This document shows positions 50,177-59,564 of a stretch of DNA of 64,000 nucleotides, piece by piece. Source of the DNA: Arthrobacter sp. efr-133-R2A-120 (GTDB taxonomy: Bacteria > Actinomycetota > Actinomycetes > Actinomycetales > Micrococcaceae); NCBI RefSeq assembly GCF_030209835.1, contig NZ_JARVRF010000038.1, forward strand, positions 1 through 64,000, written 5' to 3'. Below the pieces are notes generated by a model, which was not told where the DNA came from, searched no databases, and worked only from the letters and a program-made list of their open reading frames with translations. Both the position numbers and the translations under genes were made by a program. The first letter of the stretch is position 1. Every line of letters begins with the position of its first letter.

Positions 50177-52491
50177 CCACCTCAGCTGAAACCGTTGGCA
50201 AGAAGTTCAACATCGACACCGTCGAGAACGCCGCGAAGACCCCGGACACCGAGCTCCCCTGGGCCGAACTCGGCCTCAAGCAGAACGAGTTCGACGAGGT
50301 CGTCAAGGTCCTGGGCCGCCGCCCCACCGGCGCCGAGCTCGCCATGTACTCCGTCATGTGGAGCGAGCACTGCTCCTACAAGTCTTCGAAGAACCACCTG
50401 CGCCAGTTCGGCGAAAAGGTGACCGAGGAAATGAAGAAGGACATGCTCGTGGGCATCGGCGAAAACGCCGGCGTCACCAACCTTGGCGACGGCTGGGCCG
50501 TGACGTTCAAGATCGAGTCCCACAACTCGCCGTCGTTCGTGGAGCCCTACCAGGGTGCTGCGACCGGCATCGGCGGCATTGTCCGCGACATCATCTCCAT
50601 GGGCGCCCGCCCGGTGGCCGTGATGGATCCGCTGCGTTTCGGCGCCATCGACCACCCGGACACCGCCCGTGTGATGCACGGTGCAGTGGCTGGCATCGGT
50701 GGCTACGGCAACTCGCTAGGCCTGCCGAACATTGGCGGCGAAATGGTGTTCGATTCCGTGTACCAGGGCAACCCGCTGGTCAACGCTCTGGCCGTCGGCG
50801 TCATGCGCCACGAAGACATCCGCCTGGCCAACGCCTCCGGCAAGGGCAACAAGGTGGTCCTGTTCGGTGCACGCACGGGCGGCGACGGCATTGGCGGCGC
50901 CTCGGTGCTGGCCTCGGAGTCGTTCGACGACACCAAGCCCTCCAAGCGCCCCGCCGTCCAGGTGGGCGACCCCTTCGCCGAGAAGGTGCTCATCGAGTGC
51001 TGCCTGGAACTGTTCAAGGGTTCGCTCGTTGAGGGTATCCAGGACCTCGGCGCTGCGGGCATCTCCTGCGCCACGTCCGAGCTCGCTTCCAACGGCGACG
51101 GCGGCATGCAGGTTGAGCTGACCTCAGTCCTGCTGCGTGACCCCACCCTGACCCCGGGCGAAATCCTGATGTCCGAGTCGCAGGAACGCATGATGGCTGT
51201 TGTCACTCCTGAGAACATCGCCGCGTTCGAAGCTGTCATGGACAAGTGGGCCGTGGAGTACTCCTGGCTGGGCGAAGTGACCGACACCGGCCGCCTGATC
51301 ATCACGTGGGAAGGCGAAGTCATTGTCGACGTCGACCCGCGCACCGTTGCCCACGACGGTCCGGTCTACGACCGCCCGTTTGCCCGCCCCTCGTGGCAGG
51401 ATTCCGTGCAGGCCGATACTTTCACGGGCTCCGTGCAGGACGCCGGCCGACCCTCCACCTCGGGGGAACTGGCCGCGGCCATCACAGAGCTCATTGCTTC
51501 GCCGAACATGTGCAGCAAGGCCTGGATCACCAAGCAGTACGACCGCTACGTCGGCGGCAACACCGCCATGGCGTTCCCGGACGACGCCGGCGTGGTCCGC
51601 GTGGACGAGGAAACCGGCCTGGGCGTGGCTCTCGCTACCGATGCCAACGGCCGCTACACCTACCTCGACCCGTACCACGGTGCACAGCTGGCATTGGCCG
51701 AGGCGTACCGCAACGTCGCCACCTCCGGCGCGGTCCCGATGGCCGTCAGCGACTGCCTCAACTTCGGCTCCCCCGAGGATCCGGACGTCATGTGGCAGCT
51801 GGCCGAGTCCATTCGTGGCCTGTCGGACGCGTGCATGGAACTGGGCGTCCCGGTCACCGGCGGCAACGTCTCGCTGTACAACCAGACCGGTACCGTGCCG
51901 ATCCACCCCTCCCCCGTGGTCGCCGTGCTGGGCAAGCTCGACGACGTCGCGCGCCGCACCCCGTCCGGCTGGAAGGAAGATGGCCAGGCCATCTACCTGC
52001 TGGGCACCACGGCCGCGGAACTGGACGGTTCGGAATGGTCCAACCTGCGCGGACACCTCGGTGGCTTGCCGCCGAAGGTTGACCTGTCCATCGAGCGCCA
52101 GCTAGGCGAAATCCTCATCAACGCTTCGCGCGACGGCATGATCGACGCCGCGCACGACCTCTCCGAGGGTGGCCTTGCCGCTGCGCTGGTGGAATCCGCA
52201 CTGCGCTACGGCGTCGGCGCCCGGATTGCGCTGGAGGAACTCCTGGAGCGCGATGGCGTGGACCTGTTCACGGCGCTGTTCTCCGAGTCCCAGGGCCGGG
52301 CCATTGTGTCCGTTCCGCGCTCCGAGGAAGTACGCTTCAAGGACATGTGCACCGCCCGCGGCTTCGCCCACCTCCGGATCGGCGTCGTCGACGCTGCCGG
52401 CGGCAAGCTGGAGATCAACGGCGTGGACGAACTGTCCGTGGACGCTCTCAACGAAGCCCACGAGGCCACGCTGCCGAAGTACTTCGGCTAG
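50173..52491 (+). CDS. purL: FGAM synthase subunit PurL (small type)
   Basis: 772 residues, the length of the small PurL that works with separate PurS and PurQ. MWSEHCSYKSSK, HNSPSFVEPYQGAATGIGGIVRDI, GGDGIGGAS and DLSEGGLAAALVESAL are the catalytic and ATP-binding signatures of two AIRS-type halves. It makes FGAM from FGAR with ATP. GTG start overlaps the purQ stop (GTGA). A long perfect inverted repeat follows. Confidence 0.95.
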   Translation: MTTSAETVGKKFNIDTVENAAKTPDTELPWAELGLKQNEFDEVVKVLGRRPTGAELAMYSVMWSEHCSYKSSKNHLRQFGEKVTEEMKKDMLVGIGENAGVTNLGDGWAVTFKIESHNSPSFVEPYQGAATGIGGIVRDIISMGARPVAVMDPLRFGAIDHPDTARVMHGAVAGIGGYGNSLGLPNIGGEMVFDSVYQGNPLVNALAVGVMRHEDIRLANASGKGNKVVLFGARTGGDGIGGASVLASESFDDTKPSKRPAVQVGDPFAEKVLIECCLELFKGSLVEGIQDLGAAGISCATSELASNGDGGMQVELTSVLLRDPTLTPGEILMSESQERMMAVVTPENIAAFEAVMDKWAVEYSWLGEVTDTGRLIITWEGEVIVDVDPRTVAHDGPVYDRPFARPSWQDSVQADTFTGSVQDAGRPSTSGELAAAITELIASPNMCSKAWITKQYDRYVGGNTAMAFPDDAGVVRVDEETGLGVALATDANGRYTYLDPYHGAQLALAEAYRNVATSGAVPMAVSDCLNFGSPEDPDVMWQLAESIRGLSDACMELGVPVTGGNVSLYNQTGTVPIHPSPVVAVLGKLDDVARRTPSGWKEDGQAIYLLGTTAAELDGSEWSNLRGHLGGLPPKVDLSIERQLGEILINASRDGMIDAAHDLSEGGLAAALVESALRYGVGARIALEELLERDGVDLFTALFSESQGRAIVSVPRSEEVRFKDMCTARGFAHLRIGVVDAAGGKLEINGVDELSVDALNEAHEATLPKYFG

Positions 52492-52505
52492 CACCTGGCA
52501 ACCCC

Positions 52506-52568
52506 CAACGCGGGGTCACTTACGGCCCAAGAATCCCCTCGGGATGGGCCGTAAGTGACCCCGCGTTG
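52506..52568. repeat. perfect 23-bp-arm inverted repeat (family F)
   Basis: Arms at 52506-52528 and 52546-52568 are exactly complementary (core GGGGTCACTTACGGCCC). The 17-bp centre itself contains CCCCTCGGG. It lies between the convergent purL and DUF503 genes and could stop both transcripts, but it lacks T-runs and resembles the other dispersed palindromes. Confidence 0.9.
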
Positions 52569-52573
52569 TGTTT

Positions 52574-52867
52574 TCAGTCTTCGCTGTGGAGGTCCCGGCG
52601 CCGGGCGCTCAGGAGCTCCAGTTCGGGGCGCGCGGCAACGAAGCGTTCGACGGCGTCGAGCACCTCCACGAGATGCGCGCGGTCTGCTGCCACGGCGCCT
52701 GCGCCGATGAGCGCACGGCGGTGCTGGTCCAAGTGCCCGGTCTCGGCGGCAGAGACCTCGAAACGCCGTTTCAACTCGGCGATCAGCGGACGCACGAGCG
52801 AGCGTTTCTCCTTCAGGCTGTGCACCTCGCCGAGGAGGATGTCGAACTCGATCCAGGCGATCCACAT
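52574..52867 (-). CDS. DUF503 family protein (YlxP-like)
   Basis: 97 residues: MWIAWIEFDILLGEVHSLKEKRSLVRPLIAELKRRFEVSAAETGHLDQHRRALIGAGAVAADRAHLVEVLDAVERFV is the complete DUF503 pattern. Homologues (YlxP) often sit near infB/rbfA and may help ribosome biogenesis; here the gene stands alone. ATG 52867 was chosen by family start. Divergent from DUF1206. Confidence 0.9.
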   Translation of the reverse strand: MWIAWIEFDILLGEVHSLKEKRSLVRPLIAELKRRFEVSAAETGHLDQHRRALIGAGAVAADRAHLVEVLDAVERFVAARPELELLSARRRDLHSED

Positions 52868-52949
52868 GCGCCCATCGTATCCACTAGTCGCGCGCCCTCC
52901 CGCACCGGAGCCCGCGGTGGCAAGATGAGGGCAGACCAAAGGAGTTCCC

Positions 52950-53807
52950 ATGGGCGCAGACGATCATACGAACAAGGCCCGCAACGCAGTTTCCCGGGGC
53001 GCCGACTCGGTAGAAGACGCGGTAGACGACGCCAAGGATTCGCGGACCGTCCGGGTAGTGGCGCGGGCCGGCTTCGTCGCCTTAGGGCTGATACATCTCC
53101 TGATCGGGGCCATTGCTTTGGGGATCGCGCTGGGTGCATCCGGCCAAGCCGACCAAAGCGGTGCGGTCGGCCAGTTGGCTGCCACGCCTGGCGGCGTCGT
53201 CCTTCTGTGGGCAGGACTGGTGGCCTGCGGTGTGCTCGCGCTCTACATGGCGAGCGACGCCGTGATGGGGTGGAGCGGGGGCGGCAGCTCGAAGCCTTGG
53301 ATGAATCGGCTCAAGGCTGCCGGACAGGCGATCGTCTTCGCTGTGGCGGCGGCGACCTTCGGCAGCTTTGCGCTCAGCCGTCCGAGCAGCAGCAGCGAGA
53401 AATCCCGCTCGGCCAGTGCGGACCTCATGTCCAGCACTCCCGGCACCGTCCTCCTGGTGATCATCGGGGTGGCGCTGCTGGCAGCCGCAGGCACGTACAT
53501 TTTCCTGGGGATCACTCGCAAGTACGAAAAGAACCTGAGGGGAAAACCGTCCGGACTCCTGGGAGATGCGTTCACGGTGCTGGGCGTAGTGGGCTATTGC
53601 GCAAAAGGAGTGGCGCTCGGCGCCGTCGGCTTGCTCATCCTGATCGCCACAGCGGCGCACGACCCTTCCCAACAAGGCGGCCTCGACTCGGCCCTCAAGG
53701 CCTTCCTCAAACAGCCCTTTGGCGGATGGGTCCTGGTGTTCGTGAGCCTCGGACTCATGGCCTACGGTCTCTACTCCCTGTTCCGTTCCCGCTACCAGCG
53801 GCTCTGA
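52950..53807 (+). CDS. DUF1206 membrane protein
   Basis: 285 residues, six membrane segments as three two-helix repeats. Each repeat begins with a similar pattern: VARAGFVALGLIHLLIGAIAL, RLKAAGQAIVFAVAAATFGSF and LGVVGYCAKGVALGAVGLLIL. The N-terminal 35 residues are acidic and soluble. ATG 52950 has AAAGGAG upstream. Function unknown in the family. Confidence 0.9.
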   Translation: MGADDHTNKARNAVSRGADSVEDAVDDAKDSRTVRVVARAGFVALGLIHLLIGAIALGIALGASGQADQSGAVGQLAATPGGVVLLWAGLVACGVLALYMASDAVMGWSGGGSSKPWMNRLKAAGQAIVFAVAAATFGSFALSRPSSSSEKSRSASADLMSSTPGTVLLVIIGVALLAAAGTYIFLGITRKYEKNLRGKPSGLLGDAFTVLGVVGYCAKGVALGAVGLLILIATAAHDPSQQGGLDSALKAFLKQPFGGWVLVFVSLGLMAYGLYSLFRSRYQRL

Positions 53808-53841
53808 AGGCGGGCGCTGTGCCTGTCGGCAGCTGGCAGAA

Positions 53842-53886
53842 ACGCCCGACGGCGGTCCTCACCAAAGGTGGGAACCGCCGTCGGGC
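53842..53886. terminator. bidirectional hairpin terminator
   Basis: CGCCCGACGGCGGT pairs with ACCGCCGTCGGGCG, with a further CACC/GGTG inner stem. It lies between the convergent DUF1206 and sugar permease genes. Confidence 0.8.
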
Positions 53887-53906
53887 GCTTATCTAGCTAG
53901 GTTGTG

Positions 53907-54800
53907 CTACTTGGATGTGCCTTGAGACACGGATCCCTGAAGCTGGCGCTGGAAGATGATGTAGACGATCAGCACCGGAACAACCGTGACGGTGACGGCC
54001 GCGAACAGGGCGCCGAAGTCCACCGCGTAACCCATCTGGCCAGCGAAGGCCGCGAGGCCCTGGGACAGCACGCGCGGTCCGGCCGCGTTGATGGCCACCG
54101 GAATCAGGAACTGGTTCCACAGGCCCAGGAAGTTGAAGATGGCCACGGAGGCGAGTCCCGGCTTGGCCATCGGCAACATGACCTGGAAGAACGTCCGCCA
54201 CTCGCCTGCTCCGTCCAAAGCGGCCGCCTCCGTGATTTCGTGAGGGAGCGACTTGAAGAAGGAGAAAAGGAAGAACACCGTGAACGGAAGCGCGAACCCG
54301 ACGTACACCAGGATGAGGCCCGGCAAAGTGTTCAACAAGCCGATGTTCCGCATGACGAAGAACAACGGCACCATGGCTAGGAAGATCGGGAAGGTGAGCC
54401 CGGCAAGCATGAGGTAGTAGATCGCTTTGCTGCCGAAGAAGACATAACGCCCCAGGACATAGGCACACATGGCGCCGAGCACCATGACAATCACCAAAGC
54501 GGACCCGACGACGATCACAGAGTTGAGGAAGTAGCTCCCGATTCCAGCCTCGGTCCACGCCCGGACGTAGTTGTCGAAACGCCATTGCGAGGGCAAAGCA
54601 AACGGCGAGGCGAAGATCTCGCTCGATGTCTTGAAGGAGGACATGAAAGTCCACAGCAGTGGCAGGATCACGATGAGCGACCAGATACTGAGGGCCGTAT
54701 GCGAAACGGCGCCCACCGCTCTGTCTCCCTTGGTCATGGCTGGCTTGCGGGGGTTGAAGTGCAAGGACTTCATTTCCTGGCTGGCAATTTTTGTAGTCAT
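53907..54800 (-). CDS. sugar ABC permease (MalG-like)
   Basis: 297 residues with six membrane segments. FLFSFFKSLPHEITEAAALDGAGEWRTFFQVMLPMAKPGLASVAIFNFLGLWNQFLIPVAI is the EAA loop of carbohydrate-uptake-1 permeases. The N-terminal 25 residues are cytoplasmic. Last gene of the SBP-permease-permease operon; no ATPase gene is present, so a shared MsiK-type ATPase is probable, as in other actinobacteria. Confidence 0.9.
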   Translation of the reverse strand: MTTKIASQEMKSLHFNPRKPAMTKGDRAVGAVSHTALSIWSLIVILPLLWTFMSSFKTSSEIFASPFALPSQWRFDNYVRAWTEAGIGSYFLNSVIVVGSALVIVMVLGAMCAYVLGRYVFFGSKAIYYLMLAGLTFPIFLAMVPLFFVMRNIGLLNTLPGLILVYVGFALPFTVFFLFSFFKSLPHEITEAAALDGAGEWRTFFQVMLPMAKPGLASVAIFNFLGLWNQFLIPVAINAAGPRVLSQGLAAFAGQMGYAVDFGALFAAVTVTVVPVLIVYIIFQRQLQGSVSQGTSK

Positions 54801-55825
54801 CAGAGGGACACATCCTTGTCGCCACCAGTGAGCCTGTTGACCAGGAACACGAGGCCGGAGAAGATCAGGGTGGCTACGGCGAGCACAACGCCCATGGCGC
54901 TGGCCAGGCCGAACTGGCCCTTGGTGAAGGCGGTGAAGAAGAGCTGCTGGGACATCACCAAGGTGGAGTTGTCCGGTCCACCGCCGGAGTTCAGGGCCGC
55001 CATGTAGACGAAGGCGTCCAGCGCCAGGATTCCCATGTAGATGTAGGCGGTCTGGATGTTGTCCCGGATCAGCGGGATAGTGATGGACACTGCAGTGCGG
55101 AAACGCCCTGCCCCGTCAATCCTGGCGGCCTCGAACAGCTCGGCAGGTATCCCCTTGATGCCCGCGACGAACAGCACCATGTAGAAGCCGATGAAGCCCC
55201 ACACGATCACGAACATCGTGGCGATCATGGCGGTGTTCTTGTCGCCGAGCCATGCGTAGGACTTGAACTGGTCCATGCCCAGGGACGTGAGGATGCCGTT
55301 CAGCAGGCCTCCGGAAGGATCGTAGATCTGGCCCCACATGATGCCGATGGCAATTGCGGGAATCGTGTAGGGGAAGAAGGAGACAACCCGGTAGAAACTG
55401 GAGTTGCGCAGGCCCTTGATCTGGCCTTTGCTGCTGCCCCCCACGGTCACCAAGGTGGCCAGCACCAGGCTGAGGACGATGGTAATGATGGGCAGGAAGA
55501 TGACCAACAGGATGTTGTTCCCCATGGCCTTCATGAAGATGTCGTCCGTGAAGAGCTTCTGGTAGTTCTGAAGTCCGATGAAGTTTTGCTTGGGGGAGAA
55601 GCCCGACCAGTCGGTCAGGGAGTAGCCGAAGGCCTGGATGAATGGCCAGATCACAAACAGGAGGTAGATGGCCAGGGGTACGCCAAGGAAGACCACAAAG
55701 AAGCTGATCTTGTCGAACGTCAGGGGCTTGCGCCGCCTCTTGTAGACGGGTGGTGCGGTATCCGGAACGACGACGGCGGACGCACCGTCGCCGACCCGGA
55801 GTGTTTTCGCTTTCACTAAAGTCAC
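54800..55825 (-). CDS. sugar ABC permease (MalF-like)
   Basis: 341 residues, six membrane segments after a 35-residue basic cytoplasmic N-terminus. The EAA loop is GIKGIPAELFEAARIDGAGRFRTAVSITIPLIRDNIQTAYIYMG. It overlaps the binding-protein stop by 4 bp and shares one base with the next permease, so translation is coupled. Confidence 0.9.
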   Translation of the reverse strand: MTLVKAKTLRVGDGASAVVVPDTAPPVYKRRRKPLTFDKISFFVVFLGVPLAIYLLFVIWPFIQAFGYSLTDWSGFSPKQNFIGLQNYQKLFTDDIFMKAMGNNILLVIFLPIITIVLSLVLATLVTVGGSSKGQIKGLRNSSFYRVVSFFPYTIPAIAIGIMWGQIYDPSGGLLNGILTSLGMDQFKSYAWLGDKNTAMIATMFVIVWGFIGFYMVLFVAGIKGIPAELFEAARIDGAGRFRTAVSITIPLIRDNIQTAYIYMGILALDAFVYMAALNSGGGPDNSTLVMSQQLFFTAFTKGQFGLASAMGVVLAVATLIFSGLVFLVNRLTGGDKDVSL

Positions 55826-57231
55826 TTCACTTCAATCTTCGTGACCGAGCTGTCGTTGCGGACCTTGTCGGTAATCTTCTGCAGGTCCGACGTCAGCGTG
55901 GCGACATCGGACTTTCCATCGAGGAACGTGTTCCACACAACCAATTGGTCCTTGTTCATCCCATAGAGGTCAACAAAGTTCCACGTGAAGATGTTCGATC
56001 CAGCATCGCTGAGCAGCTTGGTCTGGGAAACCAGGGCGGTGGAACCGAAGCCATCGGCGGGAACGGTGTCCTTGACGATGGTAGGGGCCAGCTTGGTCTT
56101 GGCGAAGTTGGTGGCAGCATCCTTGGACAGCATGACACGCAGCAATTCCTTGCCGCCAGCAACGTTTTTGCCCTGGGAGGGAACAACGAAGGGCTCGCCG
56201 GAAGCGCTGTGCATGGCCTCGTACGGAAGTTTGGATCCCGAGGTCACGGTAGGAACAGGAACGCCGGTCATCTTGAATCCGGACTTGGTCTGGTCCTTCA
56301 TCTCGTTTTCGATCCACGATCCGGACGGGTAGAACACGGCTTCCTGGGCGTTGCTCCACTGCGCCTGCGCTGCGGTGAACTGCGTACCCGAGCCACCTGG
56401 CTTGAAGTGGCCCGCTTTGACGATCTTGCCCAAGGCGGTGAAGACGCTCTGGATCGCCGGGTGGGACCAAGCGTCCGCCTTGAGGTTTTCGAGGCCAAGG
56501 CGAACGTCGTTGCCTCCTTCCTTGATGGCGGAGGCGATAGCCATTTCCTGGTAGTAGGTGGCTGCTTCCTTGCCCCAGACGAACAGGTACTTGCCTTTGG
56601 CCTTGGCCTGTTCGCCGAGTGCGTACATCTCATCCCAGGTCTTCGGCACGGTCCAGCCGTTGTCCTTGAGGAATGAATCCGAGTACCACATGGCGTAAAC
56701 AGTCAGCACGTAGTTCAGGGCGGCCAGCTTGCCATTGAAAGTACCCGGGGCGAGCACTCCAGCGTAGAGGGTGTCCTTGATGACCTTGCCTTCGAGGTTC
56801 TTGGCCTCGACCACGCTGGTGAGGTCTTCGAGCTGGGCCAGGATGGTGCTGAAGCCGATTGCCTTGGCTCCGGAGTTGTCGATCAGGTCCGGGGGGTTGC
56901 CACCGACGAATCGCGGCTGGAGCTCCTGCGCGATATCGGTGGAGGGGGAAATCTTGGCGGTGGAACCTGAATGTGCGTTTTCGAAGGCCTTGCCCGCGAA
57001 GTCAACATAGTCGATTCCGTAGCCGCCCTTGAAAATCACGGCGTCAACGGTGGACTTGTCTGCCATGCCGAACGGATTGGTATCTGAAACGGTCCCCGTA
57101 GGACCGGTGGATCCTCCGCCGCCACCGGCTGCGCAGGAGGCCATCGAGCCGGCCAACGGCACAAGCACGGCCGCGGCAAGCGCGCCGCGGAGGAAACCGC
57201 GCCGTGCAAAGGACTGCTGCTGAACGTTCAT
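55822..57231 (-). CDS. sugar ABC substrate-binding protein (Tat lipoprotein)
   Basis: 469 residues. The signal peptide contains twin arginines (ARRGFLRGALAAAVLVPL) and a lipobox ending SMASC, so it is likely exported by Tat and lipidated. SBP_bac_1 domain: TWDEMYALGEQAKAKGKYLFVWG and the later FYPSGSWIENEMKDQ are typical of NgcE-type N-acetylglucosamine/chitobiose or cellobiose binding proteins. ATG 57231 has GGAGGG upstream. First gene of the operon. Ligand not certain. Confidence 0.9.
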   Translation of the reverse strand: MNVQQQSFARRGFLRGALAAAVLVPLAGSMASCAAGGGGGSTGPTGTVSDTNPFGMADKSTVDAVIFKGGYGIDYVDFAGKAFENAHSGSTAKISPSTDIAQELQPRFVGGNPPDLIDNSGAKAIGFSTILAQLEDLTSVVEAKNLEGKVIKDTLYAGVLAPGTFNGKLAALNYVLTVYAMWYSDSFLKDNGWTVPKTWDEMYALGEQAKAKGKYLFVWGKEAATYYQEMAIASAIKEGGNDVRLGLENLKADAWSHPAIQSVFTALGKIVKAGHFKPGGSGTQFTAAQAQWSNAQEAVFYPSGSWIENEMKDQTKSGFKMTGVPVPTVTSGSKLPYEAMHSASGEPFVVPSQGKNVAGGKELLRVMLSKDAATNFAKTKLAPTIVKDTVPADGFGSTALVSQTKLLSDAGSNIFTWNFVDLYGMNKDQLVVWNTFLDGKSDVATLTSDLQKITDKVRNDSSVTKIEVK

Positions 57232-57441
57232 CCTAAAACCCTCCAGAGACTCGTAGTACCGAACTCTGACGGCGCCTCGGCCGGCAGTCGATCGGTCCGG
57301 GCACCGCCGCTGCGACGCGCCCTTCGTGTGACATACTTCACCACGAGTGATTGAAAAGCAATATTTTGGGGCAGTTTCAATCAACTTTTGTCAAAATGTG
57401 ATCTGACAATCCTTCCGTTCCAGAGGGGTCATTTGGGCCGT
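57232..57441. promoter_or_regulatory. sugar ABC operon control region
   Basis: An interrupted palindrome TGATTGAAA-N20-TTTCAATCA lies at about 57348-57385, and TTTTGTCAAAA (57386-57396) is an odd palindrome. AT-rich compared with surroundings. A regulator gene is not adjacent. Confidence 0.5.
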
Positions 57442-58071
57442 TTAGCCCCGTAAATTCAAGGATTTTGCGCACTGGGCGATGGCCTCGCGCGCCCATTGCT
57501 GCTGTTGCTCGGTTCCTACCCGCTCGGCCCACTGCTCAGCGAGCTGGAACTCCACCATCGCCTCGGTGCGCCGCCCGTCGTCGTACATCGCCCAACCGAG
57601 GTTGTTGTGCAGTGAAACCATCCACCGTTTGGTGCGGGAATCGTCGACGGCGGAGGCGTACTCAAGCGCGCTGCGCGTCCATGATTCCTGGTGCCCGGAG
57701 TCCGCGATGGCCAGCATGTGAAGTGCGTCCACAGCGAGGAAATCTTCACCCAGAAGGTCTCCCATCTCGGCGGCCTGTTCAAAGAGCGGAACGGCCATGG
57801 CCGGGTGGCCCGCCGAGTTGAGCAGGCGGCCGCGCTCCAGGAGGATCCGCACCGCAATGGTTGGCTCCTCTTCGGCGTCGAGGGCGTCCAGGAGGGCATC
57901 CGCCTCCTCGAAGCGGCCCTGGAGTCCGATGGCCCGGCCCAATTGGGTGGCGAGCTCGGCCCGTTCAAAGGCGTCGTAGGCCGGATCAGTCATGGCTTCG
58001 CGGAAGCGGGCTTCCGACAACGCGGGGTCCTCAAAATTCCACAGCTCATCGAGGGTCTTTTGTTCCAGCAT
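57442..58071 (-). CDS. TPR-type helical repeat protein
   Basis: 209 residues built of paired helices with TPR-like spacing: FERAELATQLGRAIGLQGRFEEADALLDAL, RILLERGRLLNSAGHPAMAVPLFEQAAEM, DALHMLAIADSGHQESWTRSALEYA, HNNLGWAMYDDGRRTEAMVEFQLAEQWA. Cytoplasmic. ATG 58071 has AGGAGGAG upstream, better than the earlier GTG at 58119. Binding partner unknown. Confidence 0.8.
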   Translation of the reverse strand: MLEQKTLDELWNFEDPALSEARFREAMTDPAYDAFERAELATQLGRAIGLQGRFEEADALLDALDAEEEPTIAVRILLERGRLLNSAGHPAMAVPLFEQAAEMGDLLGEDFLAVDALHMLAIADSGHQESWTRSALEYASAVDDSRTKRWMVSLHNNLGWAMYDDGRRTEAMVEFQLAEQWAERVGTEQQQQWAREAIAQCAKSLNLRG

Positions 58072-58152
58072 CTGGCTCCTCCTGATTGCTTCGAGGGATG
58101 GAAGGCGCGGTCCACTCACAATCTAGCCGAAGCAGCAGACAGGGTCCGCGTG

Positions 58153-58554
58153 TCAGTCCTTGGCCAGCCGGGCCCAGCCCAGTTGCGCCTGCTGCTTGCG
58201 GGTCAACGAAGAAACCACCAGGTCGTACGAGTCCTCCACCATGTCCCGGATCATGGCGTCGGGGAGGTCACCGTCCAAGCGCACCCCGTTCCAGTGCGTC
58301 TTGTTCATGTGCCAGGCCCCGGTGATTTCAGGATGGGCCGAGCGAAGCTGCGCGGCCAGGGCGGGATCGCATTTGAGGCTTACTGCCAAGTTCTGGTCAT
58401 CCAAAGCAGACGCGGCGAACATCTTGCCTTCCTGCTTGGATCCGCCGGACACGGCTGATCGGACCTTGAAAACCGACGTTTCCGGGCCGAACGGGAAGTC
58501 TTCATAACTCCCTGGGAAGCCAAGGCAGATTTGGCGGAGTGTGGCAGCGTCCAT
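58153..58554 (-). CDS. MmcQ/YjbR family protein
   Basis: 133 residues: LRQICLGFPGSYEDFPFGPETSVFKVRSA, FAASALDDQNLAVSLKCDPALAAQLR, HMNKTHWNGVRLDGDLPDAMIRDMVEDSYDLVV. This is a full-length MmcQ/YjbR DNA-binding-like fold (cyaY-like). Its role is not established. Stand-alone, same strand as neighbours. Confidence 0.9.
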   Translation of the reverse strand: MDAATLRQICLGFPGSYEDFPFGPETSVFKVRSAVSGGSKQEGKMFAASALDDQNLAVSLKCDPALAAQLRSAHPEITGAWHMNKTHWNGVRLDGDLPDAMIRDMVEDSYDLVVSSLTRKQQAQLGWARLAKD

Positions 58555-58613
58555 GTAGCGAGACTAGCGGAGTAGGACGATTAGCGGACCGACCGCCTTA
58601 CGCAACGCCCAGG

Positions 58614-59456
58614 TCACGCAACGCCCAGGAAGTCCTCGAGAAGCACCACTTCCAGGCCGGCAGCCACTTGTGCCGAGCGGAACGCCTCGAAGTCCGCGGC
58701 GAATTCGGGGCGGAAGTGCATCAGGACGATGTCGCCGGGACGGAGGGAATTTCCGTACTGGTAGTCCATGCGCCCGGCATTGGCCTTTGCCTCCCACGTG
58801 ATGATCGCCTTCAGGCCGGCGGCGGCCACGGCTTGCCGCATAGCCGTCGAATAGGCACCTCCGGGAGGCCTGAACAGGGTGGGCTTGCGGCCGTATTGCT
58901 GGACGGCGAAATCCTGCATGCCTGCGATGTCATCAAGCTGCCGTTGGTAACCCCATTGCGTGGTCATGTTGACGTTGTGGCTGACCGTATGGTTTTCAAC
59001 CAGGCTCCCCTGCGCCATGAACGCCTTGAAGAATGCAGGGTTGTCGCGGACCGTGTTGCTCGTCAGGAACAGGGTCGCCGGGTAGTCGTTCTCCTTGAGG
59101 AGCCGGACGCTCTCCGGCGATTTGACCAGTCCGTCGTCGATCGTGAGGAACACCACGGGATGTTTGGTGGGGATCTTGGTAATCACGGGCGCCAGTCCGC
59201 CTTGGATCGGCGGCAACGTGAAGTCCGGGTCGAAGGGGTTCCGTAGCCGCCCGGGGCCTGCGGGGCTCGGCGTGGGGCTCATTGCGGTGCTTGCGGACGA
59301 CGACGGCGACGGGCCCGCCGCGCCGGGGGCCGCCGTCGGGCCTTCTGCCGACGGGGTTCCGGGGGCGGCGCATGCTCCCAGCCCGGCTACGAGGGAAGCC
59401 CCGAGGAGCCCGAGCGCGGTGCGTCGGCTGGCGGTGGAGGGGTGGTCGTCACACAT
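58614..59456 (-). CDS. secreted polysaccharide deacetylase (CE4)
   Basis: 280 residues. Twin-arginine motif RRTALGLLG with lipobox GLGAC (Cys29), Ser/Pro linker to about 70, then NodB domain: catalytic Asp107/metal Asp108 in LTIDDG, metal His156 and His160 in ENHTVSHN, and RPPGGAYS. It probably deacetylates peptidoglycan or another GlcNAc polymer at the cell surface. A GlcNAc-type ABC importer nearby is suggestive only. Confidence 0.9.
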   Translation of the reverse strand: MCDDHPSTASRRTALGLLGASLVAGLGACAAPGTPSAEGPTAAPGAAGPSPSSSASTAMSPTPSPAGPGRLRNPFDPDFTLPPIQGGLAPVITKIPTKHPVVFLTIDDGLVKSPESVRLLKENDYPATLFLTSNTVRDNPAFFKAFMAQGSLVENHTVSHNVNMTTQWGYQRQLDDIAGMQDFAVQQYGRKPTLFRPPGGAYSTAMRQAVAAAGLKAIITWEAKANAGRMDYQYGNSLRPGDIVLMHFRPEFAADFEAFRSAQVAAGLEVVLLEDFLGVA

Positions 59457-59564
59457 GGGGATTCCTGGTCTCGAAGGGTGATTGCACCCGAAACATACCA
59501 GCGGCCGGTTAACAGAAAGCGATGCTAACTGGACCTGCGGTGCTGGCGTCGCCGTCGGCTGCCG

